From positions 682,001-746,000 of the forward strand of contig OZ251228.1 of NCBI GenBank assembly GCA_965240325.2: a stretch of DNA of 64,000 nucleotides, written 5' to 3'. Both the position numbers and the translations under genes were made by a program. Below are positions 54,349-64,000 of this stretch, piece by piece (position 1 is the first letter of the stretch; the number at the start of each line of letters is the position of its first letter). Origin of the DNA: Rebecca billardiae RCC1528. Its lineage: Eukaryota > Haptophyta. A model generated the notes under the pieces. The model was not told the origin of the DNA, did no database searches, and saw only the letters and a program-made list of their open reading frames with translations.

Positions 54349-54703
54349 ATGGCCCGCGGTGCCGGCTGGCTATCTAGATACGTCGTCATCGCTCCTTGAT
54401 GACCTTGCGGCAATCTCATTGGCTGGAAAAAATCGCTTGTAACGGTTCGTTACGTTATGGATCCTAAAGGGCGTGAAGTTTTTTGGACGGGCGTCACTCC
54501 AATATGAACTTGCCGTGGGCGCGACCTTTTTCGGCCGTGATGCATGTTATTAGAGAGGGTCTCAAAATTCGAAACTCGGTCTCCTCCAGCCCTGAAAATC
54601 GTCCCCCGTCCCTTTTTTCTTGATCAAAGATCTTTTTGAAACGTTGTTCGGGCCCGCTGGTGCGGGCTCCACGCTGCGCGCTCCGCCCTGCACCGCGGGC
54701 CAT
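54349..54703. mobile_element. 355-bp segment with 14-bp perfect TIRs (MITE-like)
   Basis: ATGGCCCGCGGTGC occurs at 54349 on the plus strand and, inverted, ending at 54703. This makes a compact TIR-bounded unit inside or at the end of E copy 3. No coding potential and no clear target duplication. Confidence 0.55.
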
Positions 54704-54954
54704 AATGAGCACTACGCTACTACAGTATTACTATACGGACATCAGCTAGGCATTCAGTCACTATTCAATCAGAATATATTGACAATATTTTAATAATGAC
54801 ATTGTGCGCGGCACGGCTACTGCTTAATGCTAGACGGGGTGCCGCCTAAGCAGCAGTAAGCAGGTGTCGTCACTCGCCAACCGCGGTCATCAAGTCGTTA
54901 ACGTTTCAGAATTCAGTTCAGCACTGCTGCTAGCAGCGCATCAGCGTGCTGCCA
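54704..54954. other. AT-rich 3' flank of the coiled-coil gene
   Basis: Contains AATATATTGACAATATTTTA around 54772-54792. It is downstream of the minus-strand gene and possibly carries its polyadenylation region. Confidence 0.45.
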
Positions 54955-56681
54955 TCACCCTTCCTCAAGCAGCATGCGCTCGTACTCCTCGACCGCCGCC
55001 TTGACGGCGGCCGCCCGCTCTGCCACGCCGGCATCGCGCAGCGTCTGCATCGCGCGCTCGTGCAACTCGCGCGCCTCCTCGAGCGCGGCCGCGCGCTCGC
55101 GCGCGGCAGAGTCGCGCGCGTCGGAGAGGGAGCGCTCGAACTCGTCGCGCGCGTGTGCTCGCGCCTCGCGCACGGCGGCCTCGACTGCGCGGCGCTGCTC
55201 CTCGGCAGCCTGCGCGAGCGCGGCGGAGCGCGCCCGGTCGACCGCCTCCTGCACCTCCCGCTGCGACTCGAGCTTGGTCTGGTCAGCCTGCGCGCCGGAG
55301 GGACGCACGCCACCGCACGGCCGCGGGCGGAGGTGAGCGCGCGGTGTGCGCAGGCTGGCGTGGCTCGCGCGTGGCGCGGCGGCGCTCAGCGTGGGCGCCG
55401 GACCGCCGGCGCGCGCGCGCGCACTCTCAGCGCAGCCTGCTGCTGCGCCTGCGCCACCTCCAGCCCGGCGTGCGCCCGCGCCGCCTCCGCATCCCGCTGC
55501 AGCGACGCGGCCTCGGCGGAGAGGGCCGCCTTGAGCTCGCGCATATCGCGCTCCTTCTCGCGGTGCAGCCTCTCGCGCTGCTCGGCCAGCGACCGCTCGC
55601 GCGCGGCCTCCGCCTCCGCGGTCGCCGCGGCGACCGCCTTGGCCACCGCGACCTCGCGCGCGCGCTGCGCGCTCGCCGACGCCGCCTTGAGCGCCTTGTC
55701 CTTCGCCTCAGTCAGCCGCTTCCGCTCGGCCTCGAGCTCGGCTTCGTACCGACGGCGCGCGGCGGTGCTCGCCTCGGCGACGGCGCGGTGCTGGGCCTTG
55801 AGAGCGCGCGCGCTCTGCGCCTCGCGCTCCGCCGCCCAGCGCGCGGCCGCCTCGGCGTGCGAGGCTGCGAGCTCGCGCAGCGCCGCCGCCTTCTCCTGCT
55901 CCGCCTCGTGCCGCGCGGCCTGCACGCCGTGCTCGAGCGCGCGCGCCGCCTCCTCCGCTTGCGCCGCCCGCTCGGCCGTCAGCTGGGCCTCGTGCTCCGC
56001 TCGAGCGTTCTGCACCGCAGTGCTCACGGCGCGCGCGAGCGCGTCGTCGCGGCGCGCCCGCTCCGCGGCGAGCTCGGCGGCGTGCGCCTCGCGCGCCTCG
56101 TCGAGCGCGCGCTGCACGGCTGCGTCGCGCTCGGCCGCGGCGCCGCGCAGCGCGCGCTTGACGGCACGCTCGGTCTCCTTGCGGTGGGCGTCGGCGCGCG
56201 GCACGCCACCTAGCTCGCTGCCCGCGCCGTCGGCGCCGCTCGCCACGCCGCCCGAGCTGTCGACCGGCGCCATCGCCATACGAATGACGCGCTCGTCGAC
56301 TGCGCGTGGCTCGAGGTGCTCCGCGCTGCCGGGCGTGCTCCTCGAGTCCGCGTTCCGTGCGGCGGGCTCCTCCGCAGGCGGGCCGGGAGGCAGCGCGAGC
56401 GACCGCGCTGGAGTCTCGAAGGCGGCAGCGTCATCCGCGGCGCCGACGGACGAGTGGCCGGGCATGCCGAGCGAGGACGCGCTCGCGTCGGCGGCCGAGC
56501 GGCTGCCGAAGAGGAGGAAGTACGCGTCCTCCTGCGACGCGCTCAGGTCGATGGCGTCCATGTCCGGCGTGGGCGCGGACGGCGGGTCGGCGCCGTCGTG
56601 CAGGTTGGAGGTGTCACGGAGCGCCGAGCTGCTGGCCACGCGCTGGCGACCGCTCGACTTGGAGCGGTATGGCCTGCGCAT
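54955..56681 (-). CDS. Long coiled-coil protein of unknown function, spliced
   Basis: The ATG at 56681 (MRRPYRSKSSGRQ). Exon 1 is 56681-55425 and exon 2 is 55287-54955 (529 aa). The inferred phase-0 intron, 55424-55288 (137 nt), begins GTGCGCGCGC and ends GGCGCGCAG, joining QQQAALR to ADQTKLESQ. The first 150 residues are Ser/Pro/Asp-rich and probably disordered. From about 165 to the end nearly every residue is Ala, Glu, Arg, Gln or Lys in heptad-like order (AEHEAQLTAERAAQAEEAAR, EVAVAKAVAAATAEAEAARE), a single very long helix or coiled coil. No catalytic domain. A cytoskeletal or scaffold role is possible. Head to head with MnmE, 521 bp apart. Confidence 0.75.
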
Positions 56682-57202
56682 GGGACGAATCGCGAGACGG
56701 GAAGACGGGTGCGTGCTCCGTCAGGGGGCGCACGCCGCTGCGCGCAGCCGAGGTGATGCGAGGCAAAGCATGGGCGCACGCCGCGCGCGCACCGGAGTGC
56801 CGAGCCGCCGGCTGAGCGCACGCCCGAGCGAGAGTGCATCATGGGCGCGCACGGCGACTGCCGGCTGGGCAGTGGGTGTAGTGACGAGAGTCACCGCCAG
56901 CCGGGCGACCAGCGATGCGCGGGGTGCAACCACCGCGAACTCCTCGCCGCGCGGACGCGTCGGCAGGACGATGGCAAACGGCTGTGGCCGCCGCCCTGTC
57001 GCACAAAAAAGTCTCGGCAACCCAACGTTCAAAGGGCGGAGGCCAAGCCGGACTTCCAACCTGGAAACCTCCCCAGTCCGGAACACTTTACACTTCCAGG
57101 GCAGGCTGGGTTGCTCACTGGCAAGCTCCGGAAAGCACTGCGCCGGCCGCGTGCATGGCTGCCGATCGCTCGAGCGGGCATCGCTGACGACGTGCAGGAC
57201 GC
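56682..57202. promoter_or_regulatory. Divergent intergenic region, coiled-coil / MnmE
   Basis: 521 bp between opposed ATGs. It contains related 9-mers TTCCAACCTGG and TTCCAGGGCAG around 57052-57110. No TATA box was seen; the promoter role is inferred from layout. Confidence 0.45.
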
Positions 57203-58995
57203 ATGGCCCACTGCCGTTGGGTGGCGGCCACGACGATGATGGCGGCATGGTGGCTCAACGCCCCTCGCGCCTTCGCGTGGCACTCGGCCGCGCCCCTCGC
57301 CGCCGCGCGGCACGTGTCGCTCGTTCATCGCGCCGGCCGCAGCACGCGCGCACTCGCGTCGACAAGCCGCGAGCTCGAAGTGCGCAACACGATCTACGCA
57401 GTGTCGTCAGGTGCGGGCGTGCGCAGCGGCGTCGCCGTCATCCGCGTCTCTGGCCCGGACGCCCGCGTCGCGGCGCAGCGCATGACTCGCAAGGGGCGAG
57501 CAGACCCGTCGCTCGAGTGGCTGCGGCCGCGGTACGCGACGCTTGCAAAGCTCCTTGCGCCGGCGTCGGACGAGCCGCTCGACTCGTCGCTGGTGCTTTG
57601 GTTCCCGGGCCCGCGCAGCTTCACTGGCGAGGACGTGCTCGAGCTCCACGTGCACGGCGGCCGCGCGGTCGTCGCGGCCGTGCTTGGCGCGCTCGGCTCG
57701 CTGCCGGGCCACCGCATGGCCGAGGCCGGCGAGTTCACGCGCCGCGCGTTCGGCAACGGGCAGATGGACCTGACGGAGGTGGAGGGCCTGTCGGACCTGC
57801 TCGCCGCGAACACTGACGCGCAGCGGCGGCAGGCGCTCACCCAGATGGGCGGCGCCGCGCGCGAGACCTTCGACGGCTGGCGCGCCGAGCTGCTCAACTG
57901 CCTCGCGCACACGGAGGCGGTGATTGATTTTGGCGACGACGAGGACGACGTGGATGATGTGAGTGTGCTCGGCGCGGTGGGGCCGCGCGTGCGCGAGCTC
58001 GCCGCGGGGATGCGCGGCGCGCTGGCAAACGCGCGCCGCGGCGAGCTGCTGCGCGATGGGCCGCGCGTCGTCATCGTCGGCGCACCGAATGCCGGCAAGG
58101 TGCGCGCGCGCGGACGCGCGCGCGCCGTGTGCGCCAGGCCCTCCGCCCAGCCTGCTAGCGAACGGCTGAGACGCGTGCGCGCGCCGACCCTGCGCGCGCG
58201 CACGCCTCGCAGTCGAGCCTGCTCAACTGTCTGGCCCAGCGCCCGGCCGCGATCGTCACCCCGATCGCGGGCACCACGCGCGACGTCCTCGAGGTCGAGC
58301 TGGAACTCGGCGGCTACCCGCTGCGCGTGTGCGACACGGCGGGGCTGCGCGCCGAGGCGGAGGCGGACGTGATCGAGGTCGAGGGCATGCGGCGCGCGCG
58401 CGCGCTGCTCGCGGAGGCGGCGATGCTGCTCGTCGTCGTCGACGTCTCCGACGGTCGCGTGCCCACCGCCGCGGAGATCGGCGCGATGCTCGCGCGTGAG
58501 GCGACCGCCGACTCTGACGGCGGCGCCGCGGCCGACGCGCCATCCGCCGAGGGCCGCGTGACTGACCCGCGCGCCGCGCTGGTGGTGCTCAACAAGGTGG
58601 ATGCGCTCGGCGCGGCGGACGGCGCCTCAGACGCGCGCGCGGCGCTGCACGTCGACGGCCTGCCCCGCTCCAACCAGTTCGTGCTCTCGTGCGCCACGGA
58701 GGAGGGCCTCGAGCAGCTCGTGGCCGCGCTCGAGTCTCGAGTGCGCGAGCTGCTCGACGGCGGCGGAGGCGGCGGCGGCGCGTCCGAGGGCACGCTGATC
58801 ACGCGCGCGCGGCACCGCGAGCACCTCGAGCAGGCGCTGGGCGCACTCGAGCGCTTCGAGCAGCACGGGCCGATGCTCGACCTTGCCGCGGAGGAGCTGC
58901 GCATCGCCGCGTCAGAGGTCGGCAAAGTGACCGGTCGCATCCAAGTCGAGGAGATGCTCGACATCATCTTCAGGGACTTTTGCATCGGCAAGTAA
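57203..58995 (+). CDS. mnmE: MnmE/TrmE (GTPBP3) tRNA-modification GTPase, organellar, spliced
   Basis: Exons 57203-58099 and 58213-58995 (559 aa; E. coli MnmE is 454). With MnmG it modifies U34 of tRNA wobble positions. An N-terminal extension of about 60 residues, rich in Ala/Arg/His with few acids, suits a mitochondrial or plastid transit peptide. The N domain begins TIYAVSSGAGVRSGVAVIRV and includes SFTGEDVLELHVHGG and EFTRRAFGNGQMDL. The G domain has G1 GAPNAGK-SSLLN (split exactly by the intron), G2 AGTTRD, G3 DTAGLR and G4 NKVD. The C-terminus has the conserved GKVTGRIQVEEMLDIIFRDF followed by CIGK, with the family Cys. The intron 58100-58212 (113 nt, GTGCGCGCG...CTCGCAG) is phase 0. 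Confidence 0.95.
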
Positions 58996-59282
58996 TAACT
59001 AATGACGACGAGACGGCCGCAGGTGGGCGACGGACGACGGTGATGGCAGGCATGACGCCGTGCCTGCCATGATACATGTTCCGGACCGTGCCGTACGGGC
59101 GGTACGCGGTCGGCGCGCACGAGCCTCGAATCGGCGTGCGCAAGCGGCAGCCATGGCTGTTACGTCGCAGTCCGGCGGTGCGGTTTCCTGCTTGAACGGT
59201 GAACCCCCTTCCGCTTGGTGCTGACCACCTTGAACCTGCCGCCGCCGTCCGCCCTGGGACGAAATCTCATGATAAGCCCATT
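58996..59282. other. Intergenic, 3' of MnmE
   Basis: 287 bp with no gene. It contains a GC-rich inverted pair, ATGGCAGGCATG / GTGCCTGCCAT, at about 59041-59071 that could form a hairpin. Confidence 0.55.
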
Positions 59283-60253
59283 TCACGTAACCAACCTCCA
59301 ATAGCTGGCGGGAGTCTGAACTACAAACAATTCTGTCCGAGCCGAGAGGAGTTTGGGGGGAGGGCCGGGGCGGTGAGCCGCGTTGCCAGCCGCTCGGTGG
59401 CGCCGCCGCCGAGGTCGTTTCCGCGTCACACATCGACGTGCGTCGGTGTGATGTGTCTTCATCGGGCGTGTGTGAGTACTTGCAGGGGCCCTGCATTCCT
59501 TTAAGGCTGGGCATCGCACTCCTCCGAGTGTGCACGCTCGTCAACGCCGTGCCGTGCGACTGCTGCGCGTGAGTGGGCTTACACGCCGGCAATGTAGGCG
59601 AGACGAGCGCGGCTGAGCGCCAAGAGATGGGCGCTTCCACGCGGGAGTAGTATGGTGCGAGGCCCCCGACCCCTCGCGCATCGGCTCGAAGCGCGCCTGG
59701 AGCACTGGGCACTCTCCTTCACAGTCTTGTCTCCCCCATCCCAAGCTTAGCTAAAACACCGCAGAACGACGTGTTTCTGCGATTTGGACGATGGTGTGGT
59801 CCTCGCGTGGGCAGCGGACAGACTCGCTACTTCAGCTCCAGGCGCGCTTCGAGCCGATGCGCGAGGGGTCGGGGGCCTCGCACCATACTACTCCCGCGTG
59901 GAAGCGCCCATCTCTTGGCGCTCAGCCGCGCTCGTCTCGCCTACATTGCCGGCGTGTAAGCCCACACGCGCAGCAGTCGCACGGCACGGCGTTGACGAGC
60001 GTGCACACTCGGAGGAGTGCGATGCCGAGCCTTAAAGGAATGCAGGGCCCCTGCAAGTACTCACACACGCCCGATGAAGACACATCACACCGACGCACGT
60101 CGATGTGTGACGCGGAAACGACCTCGGCGGCGGCGCCACCGAGCGGCTGGCAACGCGGCTCACCGCCCCGGCCCTCCCCCCAAACTCCTCTCGGCTCGGA
60201 CAGAATTGTTTGTAGTTCAGACTCCCGCCAGCTATTGGAGGTTGGTTACGTGA
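59283..60253. repeat. Near-perfect 420-bp inverted repeat with 131-bp spacer
   Basis: The left arm (59283-59703) is the reverse complement of the right arm (59835-60253), differing by one 2-bp indel (CCCACTCACG against CCCACACG) and otherwise identical where compared. The spacer is 59704-59834. A transcript across it would fold into a roughly 420-bp double-stranded hairpin. Open frames in the arms mirror each other and resemble no protein. There are no further TIR or target-duplication features that would assign a transposon class. Confidence 0.95.
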
Positions 60254-60373
60254 CCGATGGGCTTACCGTATGCTCATGAGCAATCTGCATGAACTTGCCA
60301 CGCGGGGGGCGGGATCGTCCGATTCTCGGGCACCGCGCGGCACAACGCTCAACCAGGCGACCACGACGTCGCC

Positions 60374-61930
60374 ATGAAGAAAGTGCTCGTGCTCGGAGGC
60401 GATGGATTCTGCGGGTGGCCCACGTCGCTGCATCTCTCCGACCTGGGTCACGAGGTCGTCATCGTCGACAATCTCAGCAGGCGTGACATCGACCAGGAGC
60501 TCGGTACCGCCTCACTCACGCCAATCGCGACGACAACGGAGCGCCTGGACACGTGGAACAAGCTCTCCGGCAAGAAGCAGGTGCGCGCCACACGTGGATT
60601 TGCGCGGGGGATGCGCCGTCCGTCTGACGCGCGGGTATGCGCGGGCCTCCGCACCCTGCCGCTCCCAGGTGCGCTTCGTGAAGATGGACCTGCGAGCCGA
60701 GTACGATGCGTTCCTGCAGCTGCTTCACGATGAGAAGCCCGACACCATCGTGCACTTTGCCGAGCAGCGCGCGGCGCCCTACTCGATGAAGTCTTCGAAG
60801 CACAAGCGGTACACCGTCGACAACAACGTGAACGTGACGCACAACGTGCTCGCCGCGTTGGTCGAATGCGGCCTCGACATTCACCTGGTGCACCTCGGTG
60901 CGCGCACGCGCGCGGGACTGATCATGCGGCGCTGTTGTGGCCCAACCTGTCTGTCGTCGGCTGGGCGCGTGGGGGGGAGGGAGAGGGGCGGGTGCGGGGC
61001 GCGGGGGTCGGCGTTGGCACGTGCACACGAAACCCCCGCTGGACATTCGCCCGTCTGACGTGGACGTGGTGCGCGCGTGCCGCGCACATGCTGACGACGA
61101 TGGCCGTGCGCGCGGCAGGGACGATGGGAGTGTACGGGTACGGCAACAGCGGCGGCGAGATCCCCGAGGGGTACATCAACGTCACCCTCCCGTGCGGCGG
61201 GCAGAAGGAGATCCTCCACCCCGCGTACCCCGGCTCCGTGTACCACACGACCAAGTGCCTCGACGCGCTCCTCTTCCAATTCTACGCCAAGAACGACTCG
61301 CTGCGCATCACCGACCTGCACCAGGGGATCGTGTGGGGCACGAACACGGCGCAGACGACGCGCGACGAGCGGCTGGTGAACCGCTTCGACTACGACGGGG
61401 AGTTTGGCACCGTGCTCAACCGCTTCCTCATGCAGGGCGCGCTCGGCATCCCGCTCACCGTGCACGGCACTGGCGGGCAGACGCGCGCACTCATCCACAT
61501 CAGTGACACCGTGCGCTGCGTGGGCCTCGCGGTGGCCAACCCGCCAACCAAGGGCGAGCCCGTCAAGATCATCAACCAGGTCGCCGAGACCGCGCGCGTG
61601 CGGGACCTTGCCCTCCTCGTCGCCGAGATGACGGGCGCGGAGCTGCACGAGCTGACCAACCCGCGGCAGGAGGCGACGTCCAACTCGCTCGAGGTGTCCA
61701 ACCGGACTTTCAAGCTGCTCGGACTCGACCCGGTGACGCTGAGCTCAGCAAAGGGTCTGCTCGAGGAGGTCACCACGGTTGCGCGGCGGTACGCCGATCG
61801 GTGCGACGTGAGCAAGGTCGAGGCCACGTCGTGTTGGAACAAGGAGCGTGCGGCGGCGGTGACGGCTGCCAAGGGTCAGGGGCACGGCAACGGCAAGGCG
61901 AGCAAGCGCGGCCGTGACTCGTCCGAGTGA
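60374..61930 (+). CDS. SQD1: UDP-sulfoquinovose synthase, spliced
   Basis: Exons 60374-60580, 60669-60897 and 61119-61930 (415 aa). It makes UDP-sulfoquinovose from UDP-glucose and sulfite for the thylakoid sulfolipid SQDG. An NAD-binding SDR fold opens at once: VLVLGGDGFCGWPTSLHLSD, then IVDNLSRR. Further family marks are HFAEQRAAPYSMKSS, LVHLG-TMGVYGYG (joined across intron 2), the catalytic YHTTK, GIVWGTNTAQT, RFDYDGEFGTVLNRF and INQVAET. Introns 60581-60668 and 60898-61118 begin GTGCGCG and their phases match. No transit peptide precedes MKKVLVLGG and no upstream in-frame ATG exists; a targeting exon may lie further upstream. The Lys/Gly-rich tail (KGQGHGNGKASKRGRD) is unusual. Confidence 0.95.
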
Positions 61931-62253
61931 GTCGTCGGCAGACTGTACGACTACGACGAGTGATGTCTGCCGATGAACGGCGGCATGTGACAGCATGACT
62001 CAGCCGGACGCGGACGACCGGCGTACGCACGCCGGCCGCCGTGCATGATTCGTCACGGGCTCGCGGACACCGCCCGGCGGGATGACCGGAAAGGGCGCCA
62101 CCTTATTTATTGAAAAACTGCCGGACTTCGGACAGACTTCGGACTTCACCCGAACCCTCCCGCTCGGTCTTTTTATCATCGGTCTTCTTGGCCAGGCCGA
62201 CGAGCGACCGCACTCCGCGCCAAAAGCGCTCGGCCGGACGGTGCCGATCGACA
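61931..62253. other. Intergenic, SQD1 to MDR gene
   Basis: 323 bp. A TTATTTATTG AT-rich island at 62102-62111 lies about 145 bp before the next start codon and is the most promoter-like sequence here. CGGACTTCGGACAGACTTCG (from 62123) is a short direct repeat. Confidence 0.5.
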
Positions 62254-63498
62254 ATGCTCCGGCCCGCCATCGACGCGCTCGAGGTTGGTCGGCCGGCGGA
62301 AGCGTACCGGTTGCTGTGCGAGGTGCTGGAGCGCACCGACGACCCCGCTATCCGGCGCGATGCCCTCCGCCTGCGCAACTTCGCATCGTGGCTCGTGGGC
62401 GACTGGAGTGACATGCCGACAATCATCCAGCACTTCAAGACGGCGCGCGAGCTGACGTACGGCTCGCTCGGCGAGGGGCCGACGATGCTGGCGTCGGTGC
62501 TGACGAGCCCTGGGACGCTCGAGCTCAGGCGTATCCCCGAGCCCGCCCCGCCCGGGCCCGGTTTCGTCCAGATTCGCGTGCGAGCGTTTGGGCTCAACTT
62601 CACCGAGACTGGCCTGGACGGCTGGCACGTGCGCCACCTCGCGCCCGTGGCGCCGTTGGTGAACGGAATCGAGTGCGCCGGCGAGGTGGTGCAGTGCGGC
62701 GAGCCGGGCCGCTTCGCGCCGGGCACGCGCGTCGTCGCGTGCGCGGGCTCGATGGGCCGCGGGATTGACGGCACGCACGCCGAGGTTGTCCTCGCTCCGC
62801 ATGCGTGCGTGGTGCCGGTGTCACACACGGAAGCCGAGCTGCCGTGGCGCCAGCTGGCCGCTCTGCCCATGAGCTTCGGCACGGCCATGGGCTCGCTCGA
62901 CGCGTGCGATGCCAAGGCCGGCGACGTGCTGCTCGTGCGCGGCGCGACAAGTGCCCTCGGGCTGGCTTGCATCGCGCTCGCCAAGCACGTCACACGCTGC
63001 CGTACGGTGCTGGCGACCACCCGCAGCTCTGACGATGCGACGGCGGCGCGGCTCGCTGCGGCGGGTGCCGACCGCGTGCTTGTCGACTCCGGCACGCTCA
63101 AGCACGTTGTGCTCGAGAGCTTCCCAGACGGCGTGGACTGCGCGGTCGAGTGCGTCGGCAACAGCACGCTCAAGGACACGCTGCACTGCGTGCGGCGCAA
63201 GGGCACCCTCTGCCAGACGGGCGTGCTCGGCATGGGCGCTGGCCCCGCGTTCCACTCGGTGCTCGGCGAGGTGCCGAGCACGGTCAAGGTCACGTGCTAT
63301 GAGTCGGACGGCCTCACGGCGGCCACGCTCGGCCCGCTCATGCGCGAGCTGTGCGCCGCAGTGCTGAGCGGCGCACTGAAAGTGCCGCTCGACCCCGCTG
63401 AATTTGAGCTCCGGGACATCGGCGCCGCGTTCGAGCACATGCGCAGCAAGGCGCGCCATGGCAAGGTCGTGGTGACCGTGGCACCGGCGGCGCCCTGA
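62254..63498 (+). CDS. MDR-superfamily (quinone oxidoreductase-like) dehydrogenase (414 aa)
   Basis: The ATG at 62254 (MLRPAIDALEV); the frame is open upstream but without ATG. An N-terminal helical segment of about 75 residues (AYRLLCEVLERTDDPAIRRD) precedes the MDR core. GroES-like half: VQIRVRAFGLNFTETGLDGW, GIECAGEVVQCG, FAPGTRVVACAG. Rossmann half: AGDVLLVRGATSALGLACIA, then DGVDCAVECVGNSTLKDTL, ending in FEHMRSKARHGKVVVTV. The catalytic zinc Cys/His pattern of alcohol dehydrogenases is absent, so a zinc-independent NAD(P)H reductase is likely. The substrate is unknown. Intronless. Confidence 0.85.
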   Translation: MLRPAIDALEVGRPAEAYRLLCEVLERTDDPAIRRDALRLRNFASWLVGDWSDMPTIIQHFKTARELTYGSLGEGPTMLASVLTSPGTLELRRIPEPAPPGPGFVQIRVRAFGLNFTETGLDGWHVRHLAPVAPLVNGIECAGEVVQCGEPGRFAPGTRVVACAGSMGRGIDGTHAEVVLAPHACVVPVSHTEAELPWRQLAALPMSFGTAMGSLDACDAKAGDVLLVRGATSALGLACIALAKHVTRCRTVLATTRSSDDATAARLAAAGADRVLVDSGTLKHVVLESFPDGVDCAVECVGNSTLKDTLHCVRRKGTLCQTGVLGMGAGPAFHSVLGEVPSTVKVTCYESDGLTAATLGPLMRELCAAVLSGALKVPLDPAEFELRDIGAAFEHMRSKARHGKVVVTVAPAAP

Positions 63499-64000
63499 TT
63501 CGTGACGAGCTGGCTGGCGGCAGCTCCTGAGCGGGAGTAGTCTCCGCGAGTCGTGGCTACCGCTAATAAGTGTGGGCGGCTCGCTGCTAGCTTTGCGCAG
63601 TTCAGACCGGTCTAGACAGTATATACTGCGACGCCGCTCCAGGGCACTCGCACCATTGACGGTCGCCGCGCCGCCAGTGCGGAGTGCCACTCCACTCTCC
63701 AGCTCCCATTATTACCATAGTCGTCCCATCCGAAGTCAAAGTGGTTGCCGGCCCGCGGCGCGTCACGATGACTGCGGCCAGCCCCGGCCCGGCCGCGTGT
63801 AATGTGTATGATGAACCGCGCTGCCGCTCGGTCACTAGTCAATAGACCGTGTGCCGACCCGCCTCGGCCGGTCGGCTGGCATCAGTGCGATACATTGCGG
63901 GCTCTGACTTCGGTAATCGCCAATCGGTTGACCCCTGCCAGAGACGGGCACTGTGACGAGCTCCTTCGTCATGAAGTCACTCGTGAAAACTGCACAGGAC
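63499..64000. other. Intergenic, right edge of the window
   Basis: 502 bp without a supported gene; several short open frames overlap on both strands and none resembles a family. It contains TAGACAGTATATACTGC (about 63613-63629) around a short GTATATAC palindrome. Confidence 0.55.

Larger units (their letters stand above)
52388..54703 (-). mobile_element. E-family element, copy 3, inverted
   Basis: Read on the minus strand it starts ATGGCCCGCGGTGCAGGGCG at 54703 and ends CGCGGAACGCGGTCAT at 52388. It matches copy 1 in the first 150 bp (about 75 percent by eye) and in the last 700 bp, including EQARTRGGRRD-APLASF and the DELSDAATDALGAR coiled coil. It carries the best-preserved coding region of the family (53969 leftwards). 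TATATAT borders the 52388 end. Confidence 0.55.

Noticed and set aside
57029-57910. Minus-strand open frames opposite MnmE
   Set aside because: Antisense shadows of a well-supported gene.

Overview
The window looks like nuclear DNA from a GC-rich unicellular eukaryotic alga, most likely a haptophyte such as a pavlovophyte; the species is an inference. Grounds seen directly are spliced genes with short GC-rich GT-AG introns, two complete Ty1/copia retrotransposons, an RWP-RK regulator, a plastid sulfolipid gene (SQD1), an MnmE-type organellar tRNA-modification GTPase with an N-terminal extension, a six-TM TRP-like channel and a TPR-CHAT protein. There are no operons, Shine-Dalgarno sites, CRISPR arrays or rRNA genes, and I found no convincing tRNA.

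Layout. 1-2791 has no gene I can support. 2797-9476 is an intact copia element (329-bp LTRs, TSD GACAG, one 1918-aa gag-pol frame). 9705-26454 is a gene cluster: an XPA-C-like gene with a frame break (minus), deoxyhypusine synthase (plus), a TPR-CHAT protein (plus), an RWP-RK protein (minus), a divergent kinesin-like protein (plus), and a TRP-like channel (plus) whose 5' end is lost in a 100-N gap. 26579-54703 is mostly repeats: a tandem pair of TIR-bearing elements holding a 64-bp hairpin satellite, three copies of a family here called E (termini ATGGCCCGCGG / CGCGGTCAT), a second copia element (722-bp LTRs, TSD CTTTT) inserted inside one E copy, and minisatellites. Two ordinary genes sit in this stretch: a secreted protein of unknown function (minus) and an SLC25A44-like carrier (plus). 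54955-63498 returns to genes: a coiled-coil protein (minus), MnmE/GTPBP3 (plus), a 420-bp inverted repeat, SQD1 (plus) and an MDR-family oxidoreductase (plus).

Gene relations. Three head-to-head pairs share short intergenic regions that are probably bidirectional promoters: XPA-like/DHS (179 bp), RWP-RK/kinesin (538 bp) and coiled-coil/MnmE (521 bp). The cellular genes are housekeeping or lineage-specific and form no evident single pathway.

Most notable observations: (i) the second copia element places pol in the -1 frame behind a textbook slippery heptamer C CCA AAC one codon before the gag stop; (ii) the E family has an unfilled paralogue of that element's insertion site; (iii) nearly all inferred introns begin GTGCG or GTGTGCG rather than GTRAGT; (iv) the CHAT domain has Ser where the catalytic Cys is expected, and the kinesin has lost its switch motifs; (v) there is a near-perfect 420-bp inverted repeat between MnmE and SQD1.
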